Origin: Bacteroidota bacterium
GTDB lineage: Bacteria; Bacteroidota; Bacteroidia; Bacteroidales; Dysgonomonadaceae
Direction of reading: 5' to 3'
DNA: 56,335 bases
NCBI GenBank assembly: GCA_023399295.1
Contig: JAEWQF010000005.1
Location: 1-56,335, forward strand
Under the pieces are notes generated by a model. It was not told where the DNA came from, did no database searches, and saw nothing but the letters and a program-made list of their open reading frames with translations. A program made the position numbers and the translations under genes. Below are positions 1 through 7,860 of the stretch, piece by piece. Numbering within the stretch: the stretch's first letter is position 1; each line of letters begins with the position of its first letter.

Positions 1-526
1 GCTTCTCATCAGCGGGGTGCAGCTTTCCGTAGAGTTTCTCACTGGATGACTCGATGCGGAGCAGGTAGCGCTCGGCACCGCTCTCGAACCAACGTCGGTA
101 GGTCTCTTTCGTCTGCTCGCCGCAGGATAGTGTGATACCGATCTCACCGCCGGTAACTTGTTTTGCATCACGCAGCATCTTGTCGATCTGTCGCACAAAG
201 GTAGGAGAGGAGCGCTCGCCCGACTGGATGGCTACCGAGCCGAATCCGTTGGCATGCGCAAAGTGAATGGCGCTCATCACCTCATCATGCGTCAGGCTGT
301 AGCGGTGCACCTCCCTGTTGGAGCAGCGGATGCCGCAGTAATAACAATCTTTTTCGCAGATGTTGGAGAGTTCGATCAATCCCCGCAGGTAGACACTGTT
401 GCCCACACAAGCTTGCCTGACGGCTGCAGAACGGAGAAACAACGCCTCTTCTACAGATCTTCCACCCTGCAGCAGTGCAGTGATCTGCTCACGCGATAGA
501 TCCCCGGGGCTGATCATTTCATCCAT
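1..526 (-). CDS. hydE: [FeFe]-hydrogenase maturase HydE, radical SAM (partial, C-terminus outside window)
   Basis: The minus strand from 526 stays open to the window edge, giving about 175 N-terminal residues. The protein has the radical-SAM triad CEKDCYYC, which binds the 4Fe-4S cluster that cleaves S-adenosylmethionine, preceded by RGLIELSN and followed by GIRCSN as in HydE. HydE is one of three maturases that build the H-cluster 2Fe subsite; it is thought to act on an iron-carbonyl-cysteine precursor made by HydG. The start is the ATG at 526. It overlaps the hydF stop by 8 bases (shared ATGGATGA), which indicates translational coupling. BioB is the main alternative for a CxxxCxxC protein of this shape, but the neighbouring hydF and hydG settle it. 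No hydrogenase structural gene is visible. Confidence 0.93.
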   Translation of the reverse strand, partial: MDEMISPGDLSREQITALLQGGRSVEEALFLRSAAVRQACVGNSVYLRGLIELSNICEKDCYYCGIRCSNREVHRYSLTHDEVMSAIHFAHANGFGSVAIQSGERSSPTFVRQIDKMLRDAKQVTGGEIGITLSCGEQTKETYRRWFESGAERYLLRIESSSEKLYGKLHPADEK

Positions 527-1796
527 CCTGCATCTCATTCAGGTTGTCATCGCAAAAGATGGACATCTGTTGTTCTTTCTGTTGCTTCTGTCTCTTCTCG
601 TCAGTACTGATTTTCAGCATCGCGGTTGCCCGTGCGAAGATGCCATTCAGGTAAGCCAGTGTCATGCCATAATTGGTAACCGCGATGCCGGCATGAATGA
701 ATGTTTGTATCCTGTTGTTCAGTTGTTTGCGGGTCACCATGCAGCCGCCACATTGAACGACAAGCGCATATTTCCTGATATCGACGGGAAGTGGCGAGAG
801 ACCGGAGACCACGGTGAAGTGCAGTGTATGCCCTGTGAATGCCTGCATCAATCGGGGGATCTTCACCCTGCCGATGTCGTCGCAACTGCTGTGGTGGGTG
901 CAGCTCTCCAGCAACAGAACATGATCCCCTTCCTGTAGTTTCGAGATGTGTGGCGTACCTGCCAGATAGGCTTCAAAATCACCCTTCTGTCGGGCAAAAA
1001 GGATGCTGAAGCTGGTGAGTGGGATCTCATCCGGTAATAGTTGAGCTACCTCCCCGAACAGCTGACTGTCGGTGATGGCCAGTGCCGGTTTGATGCCTTT
1101 GTCCAGGACGACCTGTAACTCGGTTTCCTTCACTACCACAGTGATACAGTCATGATCGAGTGCGTCGCGGATCGCCTGGTTCTGTGGCAGTATCAGCCGA
1201 CCTTCGGGAGCCTCGCTGTCGATAGGGGTGATCATCAACACGACATCCTGCGGTCTGACAAGGTCTCCGAACAGTGACTTTTGCCGAAGAGCCGTTTCGG
1301 GGATGATTCGTTTGAGTGCTTTCACCACATCATCCCTGTGTGTGTCATCTCCGGTATGCAGGTCGATGATCTCCGCCGAAGCGTGTTGCTGAATCACTGT
1401 TTGGGTGATGGCTGCAATTTGGGCGATATCGTTCTTGGTGTGCAGGATCAGAAAAGGCACCTCCTGTTCCCTGAGCTGACCGATCAGTTGTATCTCATAT
1501 TCCCCAAACTGGTTTCCGGCAATTAACAACAGGGCACAGTCTACCATGCTGATCACCTCCCGTGAGCGGCGGATACGTTGTGTGCCGAGCTCGCCCAGGT
1601 CGTCAATGCCGGCGGTATCAATCAGCACAACCGGTCCGATGCCCGGTATCTCCAATGATTTTTTTACCGGATCGGTGGTTGTGCCTGGCAATGGTGACAC
1701 AATCGAGATCTCCTGCCCCGTGAGCCAGTTGATCAGGGTGCTCTTGCCGGTGTTCCTGCGGCCAAAGATGCCGATATGGAGACTGTTGCTGGTCAT
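519..1796 (-). CDS. hydF: [FeFe]-hydrogenase maturation GTPase HydF
   Basis: This 425-residue protein is the scaffold that carries the 2Fe H-cluster precursor and delivers it to apo-hydrogenase. The N-terminal GTPase domain has the P-loop GRRNTGKS (about residues 12-19), a PGTT switch I near 37 and DTAG near 60-63. The C-terminal cluster domain has the diagnostic CxH (C299, H301) and CGGC (C349, C352) ligands. This combination separates HydF from Era or EngA GTPases. It lies 59 bases after hydG and overlaps hydE by 8 bases, so the three maturases form one transcription unit. The last 25 residues are charged and Q/K-rich and lie beyond the conserved domain. Confidence 0.96.
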   Translation of the reverse strand: MTSNSLHIGIFGRRNTGKSTLINWLTGQEISIVSPLPGTTTDPVKKSLEIPGIGPVVLIDTAGIDDLGELGTQRIRRSREVISMVDCALLLIAGNQFGEYEIQLIGQLREQEVPFLILHTKNDIAQIAAITQTVIQQHASAEIIDLHTGDDTHRDDVVKALKRIIPETALRQKSLFGDLVRPQDVVLMITPIDSEAPEGRLILPQNQAIRDALDHDCITVVVKETELQVVLDKGIKPALAITDSQLFGEVAQLLPDEIPLTSFSILFARQKGDFEAYLAGTPHISKLQEGDHVLLLESCTHHSSCDDIGRVKIPRLMQAFTGHTLHFTVVSGLSPLPVDIRKYALVVQCGGCMVTRKQLNNRIQTFIHAGIAVTNYGMTLAYLNGIFARATAMLKISTDEKRQKQQKEQQMSIFCDDNLNEMQDG

Positions 1797-1855
1797 TGTG
1801 TTACGTTGATCGGTTGACGGGTCGAAGTGAGACGCATACCGCTAACCGCTTGTTG

Positions 1856-3277
1856 CTAAAAATAGAGATCCCGCTCCCCCTGTTTGATCCGGTTGATCCG
1901 TTCGCGTACTTCCCCGCCCACTCTGCTGTTCAGTTGCTTCATGTGCTGTTCGATTACTTTCCAGCCCCTCTCTCTGGTATCTGTGGGAGCATAATCCACC
2001 AGATACTCTGCCAGCGTGAGCATCGCATTGGGGGTACAAAAGCGCTTGATGAAGCCAGGGACTGAAAACTCCATAAAATGCTCGCCGGTACGTCCCAACC
2101 GGTAACAGGCCGTGCAGAAGGAGGGTAGCATCTCCTGTGCCAGCAGCTCTTCGATGATCTCATTCAGGGAGCGGTCGTCATGAATCAGGAATTGCCCCTT
2201 GTTGAGGTCATGTTGTGGCTCTCTCTCAGTGTAGCCCCCCAACTCGATGCGGGTGCCACCGTCAATCTGTGAGACACCAAACTGAAGCAGCTCATTGCGC
2301 AGCGCTGCCGGCTCACGCGCGGTGAGAATCATGCCGGTATAGGGTACTGCCAGACGAAGAATGGCCACCAGTCGAGAGAAATCTGCATCCGACACGAAAT
2401 AGCGGTCACCCAGGTGCAGCATGGAGGCATCCTTGATGCGGGGGAAGGAGATGGTGTGTGGTCCTACGTGATAGCAGGCTTCCAGGTGGTTGGTGTGGCG
2501 CACCAGCGCCATCACCTCGAAACGCCAGTCGTAGAGTCCGAAGAGGGCACCGATCCCCACATCGTCCAGCCCTGCTTCCTGAGCCCTGTCGAGCGCTGTG
2601 AGTCTATTGTCGTAGTCCGCTTTCTTCCCGCGGAGGTGATACTGCCGATAAGCTTCCGGGTGGTAGGTCTCCTGGAAAATCTGGTAGGTACCGATCCCCG
2701 CCTCCTTCACGGTGCGGAACCCTTCGATGGTGAGGGGTGCGGCGTTGATGTTGACCCGTCTGATCTCACCATTTCCTTTCTTTACCCTGTAAGCTGTTCG
2801 TACCGTCTCAGCAATGAACGCAGGGTCATACTCTGCATGTTCACCATATACCAGAATCAGTCTCTTCTGGCCGTTATCCTCCAGTGCCTCGATCTCTTTC
2901 ACCAGCTCTTCGCTGGTAAGCGTTTTCCGCTGTTGGGCTTTGTTGGAAGAGCGGAATCCGCAGTAGGTGCAGTCGTTGGAACATTTGTTGCCCACATAGA
3001 GTGGTGCGAAGAGCACCACACGGTTGCCATAGATCTTTTGTTTCAGTTCACGGGCACCCTCTTTGATGAGCTGCACATGTCCCGGTGTGGATGCGTTGAT
3101 CAGGGTGGCCACCTCCTGTAGTGTGAGGCGGTGTTTGTTGAGAGAGCGGGCGATGACACGTTCTACCTCTTGGTCATCGGGAGCAGGCCGTTTGAGCAAA
3201 CCCCATATCTCCTGTGGGTCGATGAAGGGTTTCATCGGTTCATCCGGTATGCTGTATGATTCAGGTTTGAAAAGCAT
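1856..3277 (-). CDS. hydG: [FeFe]-hydrogenase maturase HydG, radical SAM tyrosine lyase
   Basis: HydG cleaves tyrosine to p-cresol and dehydroglycine, and supplies the CO and cyanide ligands of the H-cluster. The radical-SAM motif CSNDCTYC (cysteines near residues 99, 103, 106) is followed by GFRSSN. The C-terminus has CTAC, 22 residues, then Cys: the CX2CX22C motif of the auxiliary cluster that holds the dangler iron. ThiH lacks this second motif, so HydG is clear. I start at the ATG at 3277 (473 aa, the usual family size) and not at 3316, because a -7 box at 3304-3311 would place the upstream codons ahead of the transcript. First gene of hydG-hydF-hydE. Confidence 0.95.
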   Translation of the reverse strand: MLFKPESYSIPDEPMKPFIDPQEIWGLLKRPAPDDQEVERVIARSLNKHRLTLQEVATLINASTPGHVQLIKEGARELKQKIYGNRVVLFAPLYVGNKCSNDCTYCGFRSSNKAQQRKTLTSEELVKEIEALEDNGQKRLILVYGEHAEYDPAFIAETVRTAYRVKKGNGEIRRVNINAAPLTIEGFRTVKEAGIGTYQIFQETYHPEAYRQYHLRGKKADYDNRLTALDRAQEAGLDDVGIGALFGLYDWRFEVMALVRHTNHLEACYHVGPHTISFPRIKDASMLHLGDRYFVSDADFSRLVAILRLAVPYTGMILTAREPAALRNELLQFGVSQIDGGTRIELGGYTEREPQHDLNKGQFLIHDDRSLNEIIEELLAQEMLPSFCTACYRLGRTGEHFMEFSVPGFIKRFCTPNAMLTLAEYLVDYAPTDTRERGWKVIEQHMKQLNSRVGGEVRERINRIKQGERDLYF

Positions 3278-3303
3278 GCGATGATCAGTGCTTGTTTGTG
3301 AGA

Positions 3304-3311
3304 CAAAGATA
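3304..3311 (-). promoter_or_regulatory. Candidate -7 promoter box of hydGFE
   Basis: The minus strand reads TATCTTTG, a match to the Bacteroidetes -7 consensus TAnnTTTG. The predicted start near 3298 gives a leader of about 20 nt before the hydG ATG at 3277. I see no clear -33 TTTG at the expected distance. Confidence 0.5.
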
Positions 3312-3421
3312 ATCAATTATTTCTGTTTGAAGTGAGCGATGATATAATTGATTCCTCCCTCCCGATTCACCAATTGCCCTATTTTTTAAGCCGTTCACGG
3401 TGCTGCATTTTGAATTTTGTG

Positions 3422-3429
3422 TACCTTTG
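3422..3429 (+). promoter_or_regulatory. Candidate -7 promoter box of dapA
   Basis: TACCTTTG matches TAnnTTTG. Transcription would start near 3436, about 64 nt before the dapA ATG at 3500. This argues against the in-frame start at 3332. A -33 TTTG at the right spacing is not evident. Confidence 0.5.
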
Positions 3430-3499
3430 CACTGAAAAAGCATTTTATTCAATAAATGATCCTTTCTGGGGTTATTTTGCCGGCAAAAAGTACCATTTC

Positions 3500-4390
3500 A
3501 TGACAAAAGTCAATTTAAGGGGTTTGGGAGTGGCCCTGATTACTCCTTTTAACGAGGATGGATCCATCGATTGGGAAGGACTCTCAGAGATGATTGATTT
3601 TCAGGTGGCAAACGGTACCGATTACATTGTGGCGCTGGGTACCACTGCTGAGACTCCGACGCTCTCAAAAGAGGAGAAGCGGGATGTTGCGCGTTTCATC
3701 GTTGAAAAGGTAAATGGCCGTATACCTGTGGTAAAAGGAGTAGGGGGAAACAATACATCAGAGGTTGCTGAGGAGATGCGTTGCTGCGATATCTCCGGCA
3801 TCAGTGCATTCCTATCTGTCACACCCTACTACAACAAGCCCACGCAGGAGGGACTCTATCGTCATTTCTGTGCTCTTTCGCAGGCTTCACCACTGCCGAT
3901 CATCCTCTACAATGTGCCAGGACGTACCGGTGTCAACATGACCGCCGAAACAACCCTGCGTCTGGCACGCGACTGTGGCAATGTGATTGCTACCAAAGAG
4001 GCATCGGGTGACCTGAACCAGATAAAAGCAATCATCGATGGCGCACCCGATACATTTCAGGTGATCTCGGGTGATGACGCAGTGACCACCGCCGTGATCG
4101 CCCTGGGGGGTGTGGGTGTCATCTCGGTATTTGGCAATGCTTTTCCCAAGGAGATGGCGTGGCTGGTGAAACATGCGCTGAACGGAGATGCACAGCTTGC
4201 CCGTGAGAAGATGGAAGCTGATTTTAGTGCGTTGTTCCGACTCATCTTCGTTGAGGGAAACCCTTCCGGGGTGAAATGTCTGCTCAGCCAGCGAAGGATG
4301 GTGCGCAACATGGTCCGACTGCCACTGGTCCCCGTGAGCGAACCTACAGAACGACTGATCCGTGAGGAGCTGTCGAGACTGGACAACTGA
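3500..4390 (+). CDS. dapA: 4-hydroxy-tetrahydrodipicolinate synthase
   Basis: DapA condenses pyruvate with aspartate-semialdehyde, the first committed step to diaminopimelate and lysine. The 296-residue protein is a typical TIM-barrel member of its family: RGLGVALITPF at the N-terminus, GTTAETPTLS (the pyruvate-carboxylate loop), the YNVPGRTGVN segment with the catalytic tyrosine, and ATKEASGDL with the Schiff-base lysine. The frame extends upstream to 3332, but those 56 residues have no family character and lie partly upstream of the putative promoter, so the ATG at 3500 is chosen. It is followed by the M13 peptidase, which has its own promoter box. N-acetylneuraminate lyase is the usual alternative; the motif set favours DapA. 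Confidence 0.93.
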   Translation: MTKVNLRGLGVALITPFNEDGSIDWEGLSEMIDFQVANGTDYIVALGTTAETPTLSKEEKRDVARFIVEKVNGRIPVVKGVGGNNTSEVAEEMRCCDISGISAFLSVTPYYNKPTQEGLYRHFCALSQASPLPIILYNVPGRTGVNMTAETTLRLARDCGNVIATKEASGDLNQIKAIIDGAPDTFQVISGDDAVTTAVIALGGVGVISVFGNAFPKEMAWLVKHALNGDAQLAREKMEADFSALFRLIFVEGNPSGVKCLLSQRRMVRNMVRLPLVPVSEPTERLIREELSRLDN

Positions 4391-4412
4391 TTCTTCCCTG
4401 TAGTTTTTTTTG

Positions 4413-4420
4413 TACCTTTG
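4413..4420 (+). promoter_or_regulatory. Candidate -7 promoter box of the M13 peptidase gene
   Basis: TACCTTTG lies 23 bases after the dapA stop and 25 bases before the ATG at 4445. It suggests that the peptidase is transcribed separately from dapA. Confidence 0.45.
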
Positions 4421-4444
4421 TCCCCAATTTTAAACTGGACCGTT

Positions 4445-6478
4445 ATGAAACCGATATTCAACCTCTTTACTCTTGTATCAGTAATGACAATAATCAGTTG
4501 TACACAGCAAAAAACAACGCATCAACCGGTGAGCCTGGATGCCTCAATGATGGATACCACAGCCGCTCCCGGTGAGAGTTTCTACCAATATGCCACTGGG
4601 GGATGGCAACTCGCCAATCCCATCCCGGACGAATATGCCCGCTACGGCTCGTTTGACAAGCTGCGCGAAGAGAACCAACAACAGATACAGTCGCTGATAG
4701 AAGCGCTCGGCAGCAAGAAACACCCTGACGGCTCCAACGCACAGAAGGTGGGAGACCTTTACCGCATGGGTATCGACAGCATCCGGCTAAATGAACAGGG
4801 AGCTACACCCATCCGCTCTCAACTGGCGGCGATTGCCGCTGTAAAGGATAAGCAGGATGTGATCCGTCAGATGGCACAGGTAAGCCGCTATGCCGGCAAT
4901 CCCTTTTTCGGCTTCGGTGTGGGCCCCGACGACAAGAACAGCTCAATGAACATTGTCCATCTCTACCAGTCGGGAATCGGCATGGGTGATCGTGATTACT
5001 ACCTGCTGGAGGATGACCATTCCTTGTTGCTGCGTGAGGCTTATGTCCGGATGATGGAGACCCAGTTTGAAAATGCCGGATACGAAAAGGAAACAGCTGT
5101 GCAGGCCGCTGCCAACGTGATGCGGATTGAGACAGCTCTGGCCGATGCACACATCACCCGTGAGATGCGCCGCATCCCGGAGCTCAACTACCACATGATG
5201 CGGTTGGACGAATTGGCCGGGAAGGTGGCACCCTTCGATTGGGATCTTTACTTCACGGAGGTTGGTGCTCCCGGACTGGACAGCTTGAACGTGTCGCACC
5301 CGGCACCAGTAAAGGCAGCCATCGAAGTCATAGAACAGGAGTCTGTTGAATCGCTGCGAGACTACCTCAGCTGGAAGGTGATCAATTCGGCTGCCGCATA
5401 CCTGAGCGATCCCTTTGTGGAGGCCAATTTTGAGTTTTACGGCAAGACACTCAGCGGCAGCAAGGAGTTGCGCCCCCGTTGGCGCAGGGCTATCGACGCG
5501 GTGAACGGAGCACTTGGTGAAGCAGTGGGTCAACTCTATGTGGAACAATATTTCCCACAGCAGGCCAAAGAACGGATGCTTAAAATGGTAGACAACCTGT
5601 CACATGCATTGGGTGAGAGAATTGCCCTGTTGGAGTGGATGAGCGATGAGACAAAGACCAAAGCACTTGAGAAGTTGGCTACCATCACAGTGAAAATCGG
5701 GTATCCCGATAAGTGGAGAGATTATACACCCCTGGAAATCCGCGACGACTCATACTGGCAGAACATTGTCCGGGCTTCCGAGTTCGAATATGCGGAGATG
5801 ATCAGTGAGCTGGGTCAGCCTGTGGACAAGAGCAAGTGGTATATGTCACCGCAAACGGTGAATGCCTACTACAACCCCTCTTCCAACGAGATCTGCTTCC
5901 CTGCCGGCATTCTGCAGCCTCCATTCTTTTACATGGATGGCGATGATGCGATCAACTATGGTGGCATTGGCGTGGTGATCGGTCATGAGATGACGCACGG
6001 TTTTGACGACCAGGGCCGCAAGTTCGACAAGGAGGGCAACCTGACCGACTGGTGGACTGCCGATGATGCCTCCCGCTTCGATGAGCGTACCCGTGTGTTG
6101 GTGGAGCATTTCGATCATATTTCGGTACTCGACTCGGTGCGCGCAAATGGAACTTTCACCCTGGGTGAGAATATCGCCGATCAGGGTGGTTTGCAAGTCT
6201 CCTACCACGCTTTTATGTATACCGACCAGGCAACAAATGGTGAGCCCCTGGGTGGCTTCACCCCGGCACAGCGTTTCTTCCTGAGTTATGCTGCCCTCTG
6301 GGCAGGTAATGTGCGGGATGAGGAGATCCTGCGACTCACCAAGATCGATCCCCACTCGCTGGGGAGATGGCGGGTGGATGGTGCGTTGCCCCATGTGGAT
6401 GCCTGGTACGATGCGTTTGGCATCACCTCCTCCGATTCACTCTGGCTGCCCGAAGATAAACGCGCCACCATCTGGTAA
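4445..6478 (+). CDS. M13-family zinc metallopeptidase, lipoprotein (neprilysin/PepO-like)
   Basis: The 677-residue protein belongs to the neprilysin/endothelin-converting-enzyme family, which cuts peptides of limited size. It starts with a lipoprotein signal ending IISC (lipidated Cys19). The zinc site is complete: HEMTH at residues 514-518 with both metal histidines and the catalytic glutamate, and ENIAD at 575-579 supplying the third ligand (E575) and D579. NAYYNPSSNEI and FPAGILQPPFF ahead of HEMTH are typical of M13. The protein should be anchored in the envelope and trim peptides for uptake. After the lipidated cysteine comes TQQ, without the acidic stretch used for surface export, so a periplasmic location is more likely. 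The start at 4445 is preferred over an upstream in-frame TTG at 4418. Confidence 0.93.
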   Translation: MKPIFNLFTLVSVMTIISCTQQKTTHQPVSLDASMMDTTAAPGESFYQYATGGWQLANPIPDEYARYGSFDKLREENQQQIQSLIEALGSKKHPDGSNAQKVGDLYRMGIDSIRLNEQGATPIRSQLAAIAAVKDKQDVIRQMAQVSRYAGNPFFGFGVGPDDKNSSMNIVHLYQSGIGMGDRDYYLLEDDHSLLLREAYVRMMETQFENAGYEKETAVQAAANVMRIETALADAHITREMRRIPELNYHMMRLDELAGKVAPFDWDLYFTEVGAPGLDSLNVSHPAPVKAAIEVIEQESVESLRDYLSWKVINSAAAYLSDPFVEANFEFYGKTLSGSKELRPRWRRAIDAVNGALGEAVGQLYVEQYFPQQAKERMLKMVDNLSHALGERIALLEWMSDETKTKALEKLATITVKIGYPDKWRDYTPLEIRDDSYWQNIVRASEFEYAEMISELGQPVDKSKWYMSPQTVNAYYNPSSNEICFPAGILQPPFFYMDGDDAINYGGIGVVIGHEMTHGFDDQGRKFDKEGNLTDWWTADDASRFDERTRVLVEHFDHISVLDSVRANGTFTLGENIADQGGLQVSYHAFMYTDQATNGEPLGGFTPAQRFFLSYAALWAGNVRDEEILRLTKIDPHSLGRWRVDGALPHVDAWYDAFGITSSDSLWLPEDKRATIW

Positions 6479-6523
6479 CCAATCATTCCACCAACGAATC
6501 AACGAATCATCACATCAATCAAT

Positions 6524-7126
6524 ATGTTTTCAGGAATAGTAGAAGAGGCGGCCACGGTGGTCGCACTGCACCAGGAGAAGGGGAACCTGCACATCACGCT
6601 GCGTTGCACATTCACCGGTGAATTGAAAGTAGATCAAAGCATCTCCCACAACGGCGTTTGCCTCACGGTGGTCTCCCTCCATGGCGACAGCTATACCGTG
6701 ACGGCCATACAGGAGACACTGGCCTGTTCCAACCTGGGACTGCTCGAAGTGGGTAGCAAGGTGAACCTGGAGCGTAGCATGCTGATGAACGGTCGTCTCG
6801 ATGGCCACATCGTGCAGGGTCACGTGGATCAGACCGCTGTCTGTAAGTCGGTGACCGAAGCGGATGGTAGCTGGTACTACACTTTTGAGTATGCTTTCGA
6901 CCGGGAGATGGCCAAAAAAGGATATCTCACTGTCGACAAGGGCTCGGTGACGGTGAACGGGGTGAGCCTCACTGTTGTTGAACCCACTGAAAACAGTTTC
7001 AAAGTGGCCATCATCCCCTACACCCATGCGTACACCAATTTTCACCAGATCAGGGAAGGATCGGTGGTGAACCTGGAGTTCGACATCATCGGCAAGTATA
7101 TCAGTCGCATCGTGTCGTTAAACTGA
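6524..7126 (+). CDS. ribE: Riboflavin synthase, alpha subunit
   Basis: Riboflavin synthase dismutates two 6,7-dimethyl-8-ribityllumazine molecules into riboflavin and an aminopyrimidine. The 200-residue protein starts with MFSGIVEE and contains two lumazine-binding repeats, marked by NGVCLTVV in the first half and NGVSLTVV in the second, plus GHIVQGHVD. Length and duplicated architecture match the trimeric enzyme. Its TGA stop shares a base with the ATG of the following nitroreductase. Other riboflavin genes are not in the window. Confidence 0.95.
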   Translation: MFSGIVEEAATVVALHQEKGNLHITLRCTFTGELKVDQSISHNGVCLTVVSLHGDSYTVTAIQETLACSNLGLLEVGSKVNLERSMLMNGRLDGHIVQGHVDQTAVCKSVTEADGSWYYTFEYAFDREMAKKGYLTVDKGSVTVNGVSLTVVEPTENSFKVAIIPYTHAYTNFHQIREGSVVNLEFDIIGKYISRIVSLN

Positions 7127-7677
7127 TGACAATGGATTTTCTGAAACTTGTATCCTCCCGGCAGAGTGTCAGGGCATTTGATCCGGAGCAACCGGTAGAG
7201 AAGGCAAAGATAGAACGCATCCTGGAGGCAGCCCGTTTGGCTCCCTCAGCATGCAATGCACAACCCTGGCACCTGATTGTGGTGGATGACCCCGACCTGA
7301 AGAACAGGGTGGCTGATGCCACCTCTGCCCGTGCCCTGGGAATGAACCATTTCACCAAGCAGGCCCCCGTTCACATATTGCTTGTCGAAGAGAAGGTCAA
7401 TCTCACCTCCGGCATCGGAGGGTGGGTGAAGCAGAAGGATTATGCCCAGATGGATCTGGGGATATTGGCTGCGCACATCACACTTGCAGCGCAGGCAGAA
7501 GGTCTGGGATCCTGTATCCTGGGCTGGTTCAATGAGCCGAAGATGCGGGAGCTGCTCGCCATACCTGTGCAGAAGAGGGTGTGGCTCGATATCGCCATTG
7601 GCTACAGCCTTCAGCCGTTGCGTCCTAAAAAAAGGAAGCCTTTACAGGAGGTGGTCTCTTACAATGGCTACAGATGA
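7126..7677 (+). CDS. Nitroreductase-family flavoprotein
   Basis: The 183-residue protein has the nitroreductase fold signature: SSRQSVRAFDPEQPV near the N-terminus (FMN phosphate contacts), ARLAPSACNAQPWHL, and ILGWFNEPKMRELLAIP in the C-terminal half. Such enzymes bind FMN and reduce nitro compounds, quinones or enones with NAD(P)H; the substrate cannot be predicted. It starts one base before the end of ribE (shared A of TGATG), so the two are translationally coupled. An alternative start is the ATG at 7132. Confidence 0.9.
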   Translation: MTMDFLKLVSSRQSVRAFDPEQPVEKAKIERILEAARLAPSACNAQPWHLIVVDDPDLKNRVADATSARALGMNHFTKQAPVHILLVEEKVNLTSGIGGWVKQKDYAQMDLGILAAHITLAAQAEGLGSCILGWFNEPKMRELLAIPVQKRVWLDIAIGYSLQPLRPKKRKPLQEVVSYNGYR

Positions 7678-7771
7678 AACGATGGATAGTAAGCCATTGC
7701 ATATGAGCCGGAACGAATCGTTTATAATCATTAATCTTTAATCTTTTTAACAACAAGAGCCAGATGTTTAG

Positions 7772-7802
7772 TTGGTGGCATCACAAAAATATGTCATCTT
7801 TG
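7772..7802 (+). promoter_or_regulatory. Candidate promoter of the envelope cluster
   Basis: TTGG (7772-7775), a 19-base spacer and CATCTTTG (7795-7802) form a near-consensus Bacteroidetes promoter. The start near 7809 lies about 50 nt before the ATG at 7861. The box differs from TAnnTTTG at its first base. Confidence 0.4.
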
Positions 7803-7860
7803 CACTCTAAAACAGTTTTCATAAACAAGCTGCCAAGAGCTGGTTCAACTACCATAACAA

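Noticed and set aside
158..938. Overlapping plus-strand frames opposite hydE/hydF
   Set aside because: The minus-strand frames encode the iron-sulfur cysteine motifs of HydE and HydF, so the plus frames are not genes.
3332..3499. N-terminal extension of dapA by 56 residues
   Set aside because: It contains the -7 promoter box and lacks any resemblance to DapA; the ATG at 3500 gives the normal family length.
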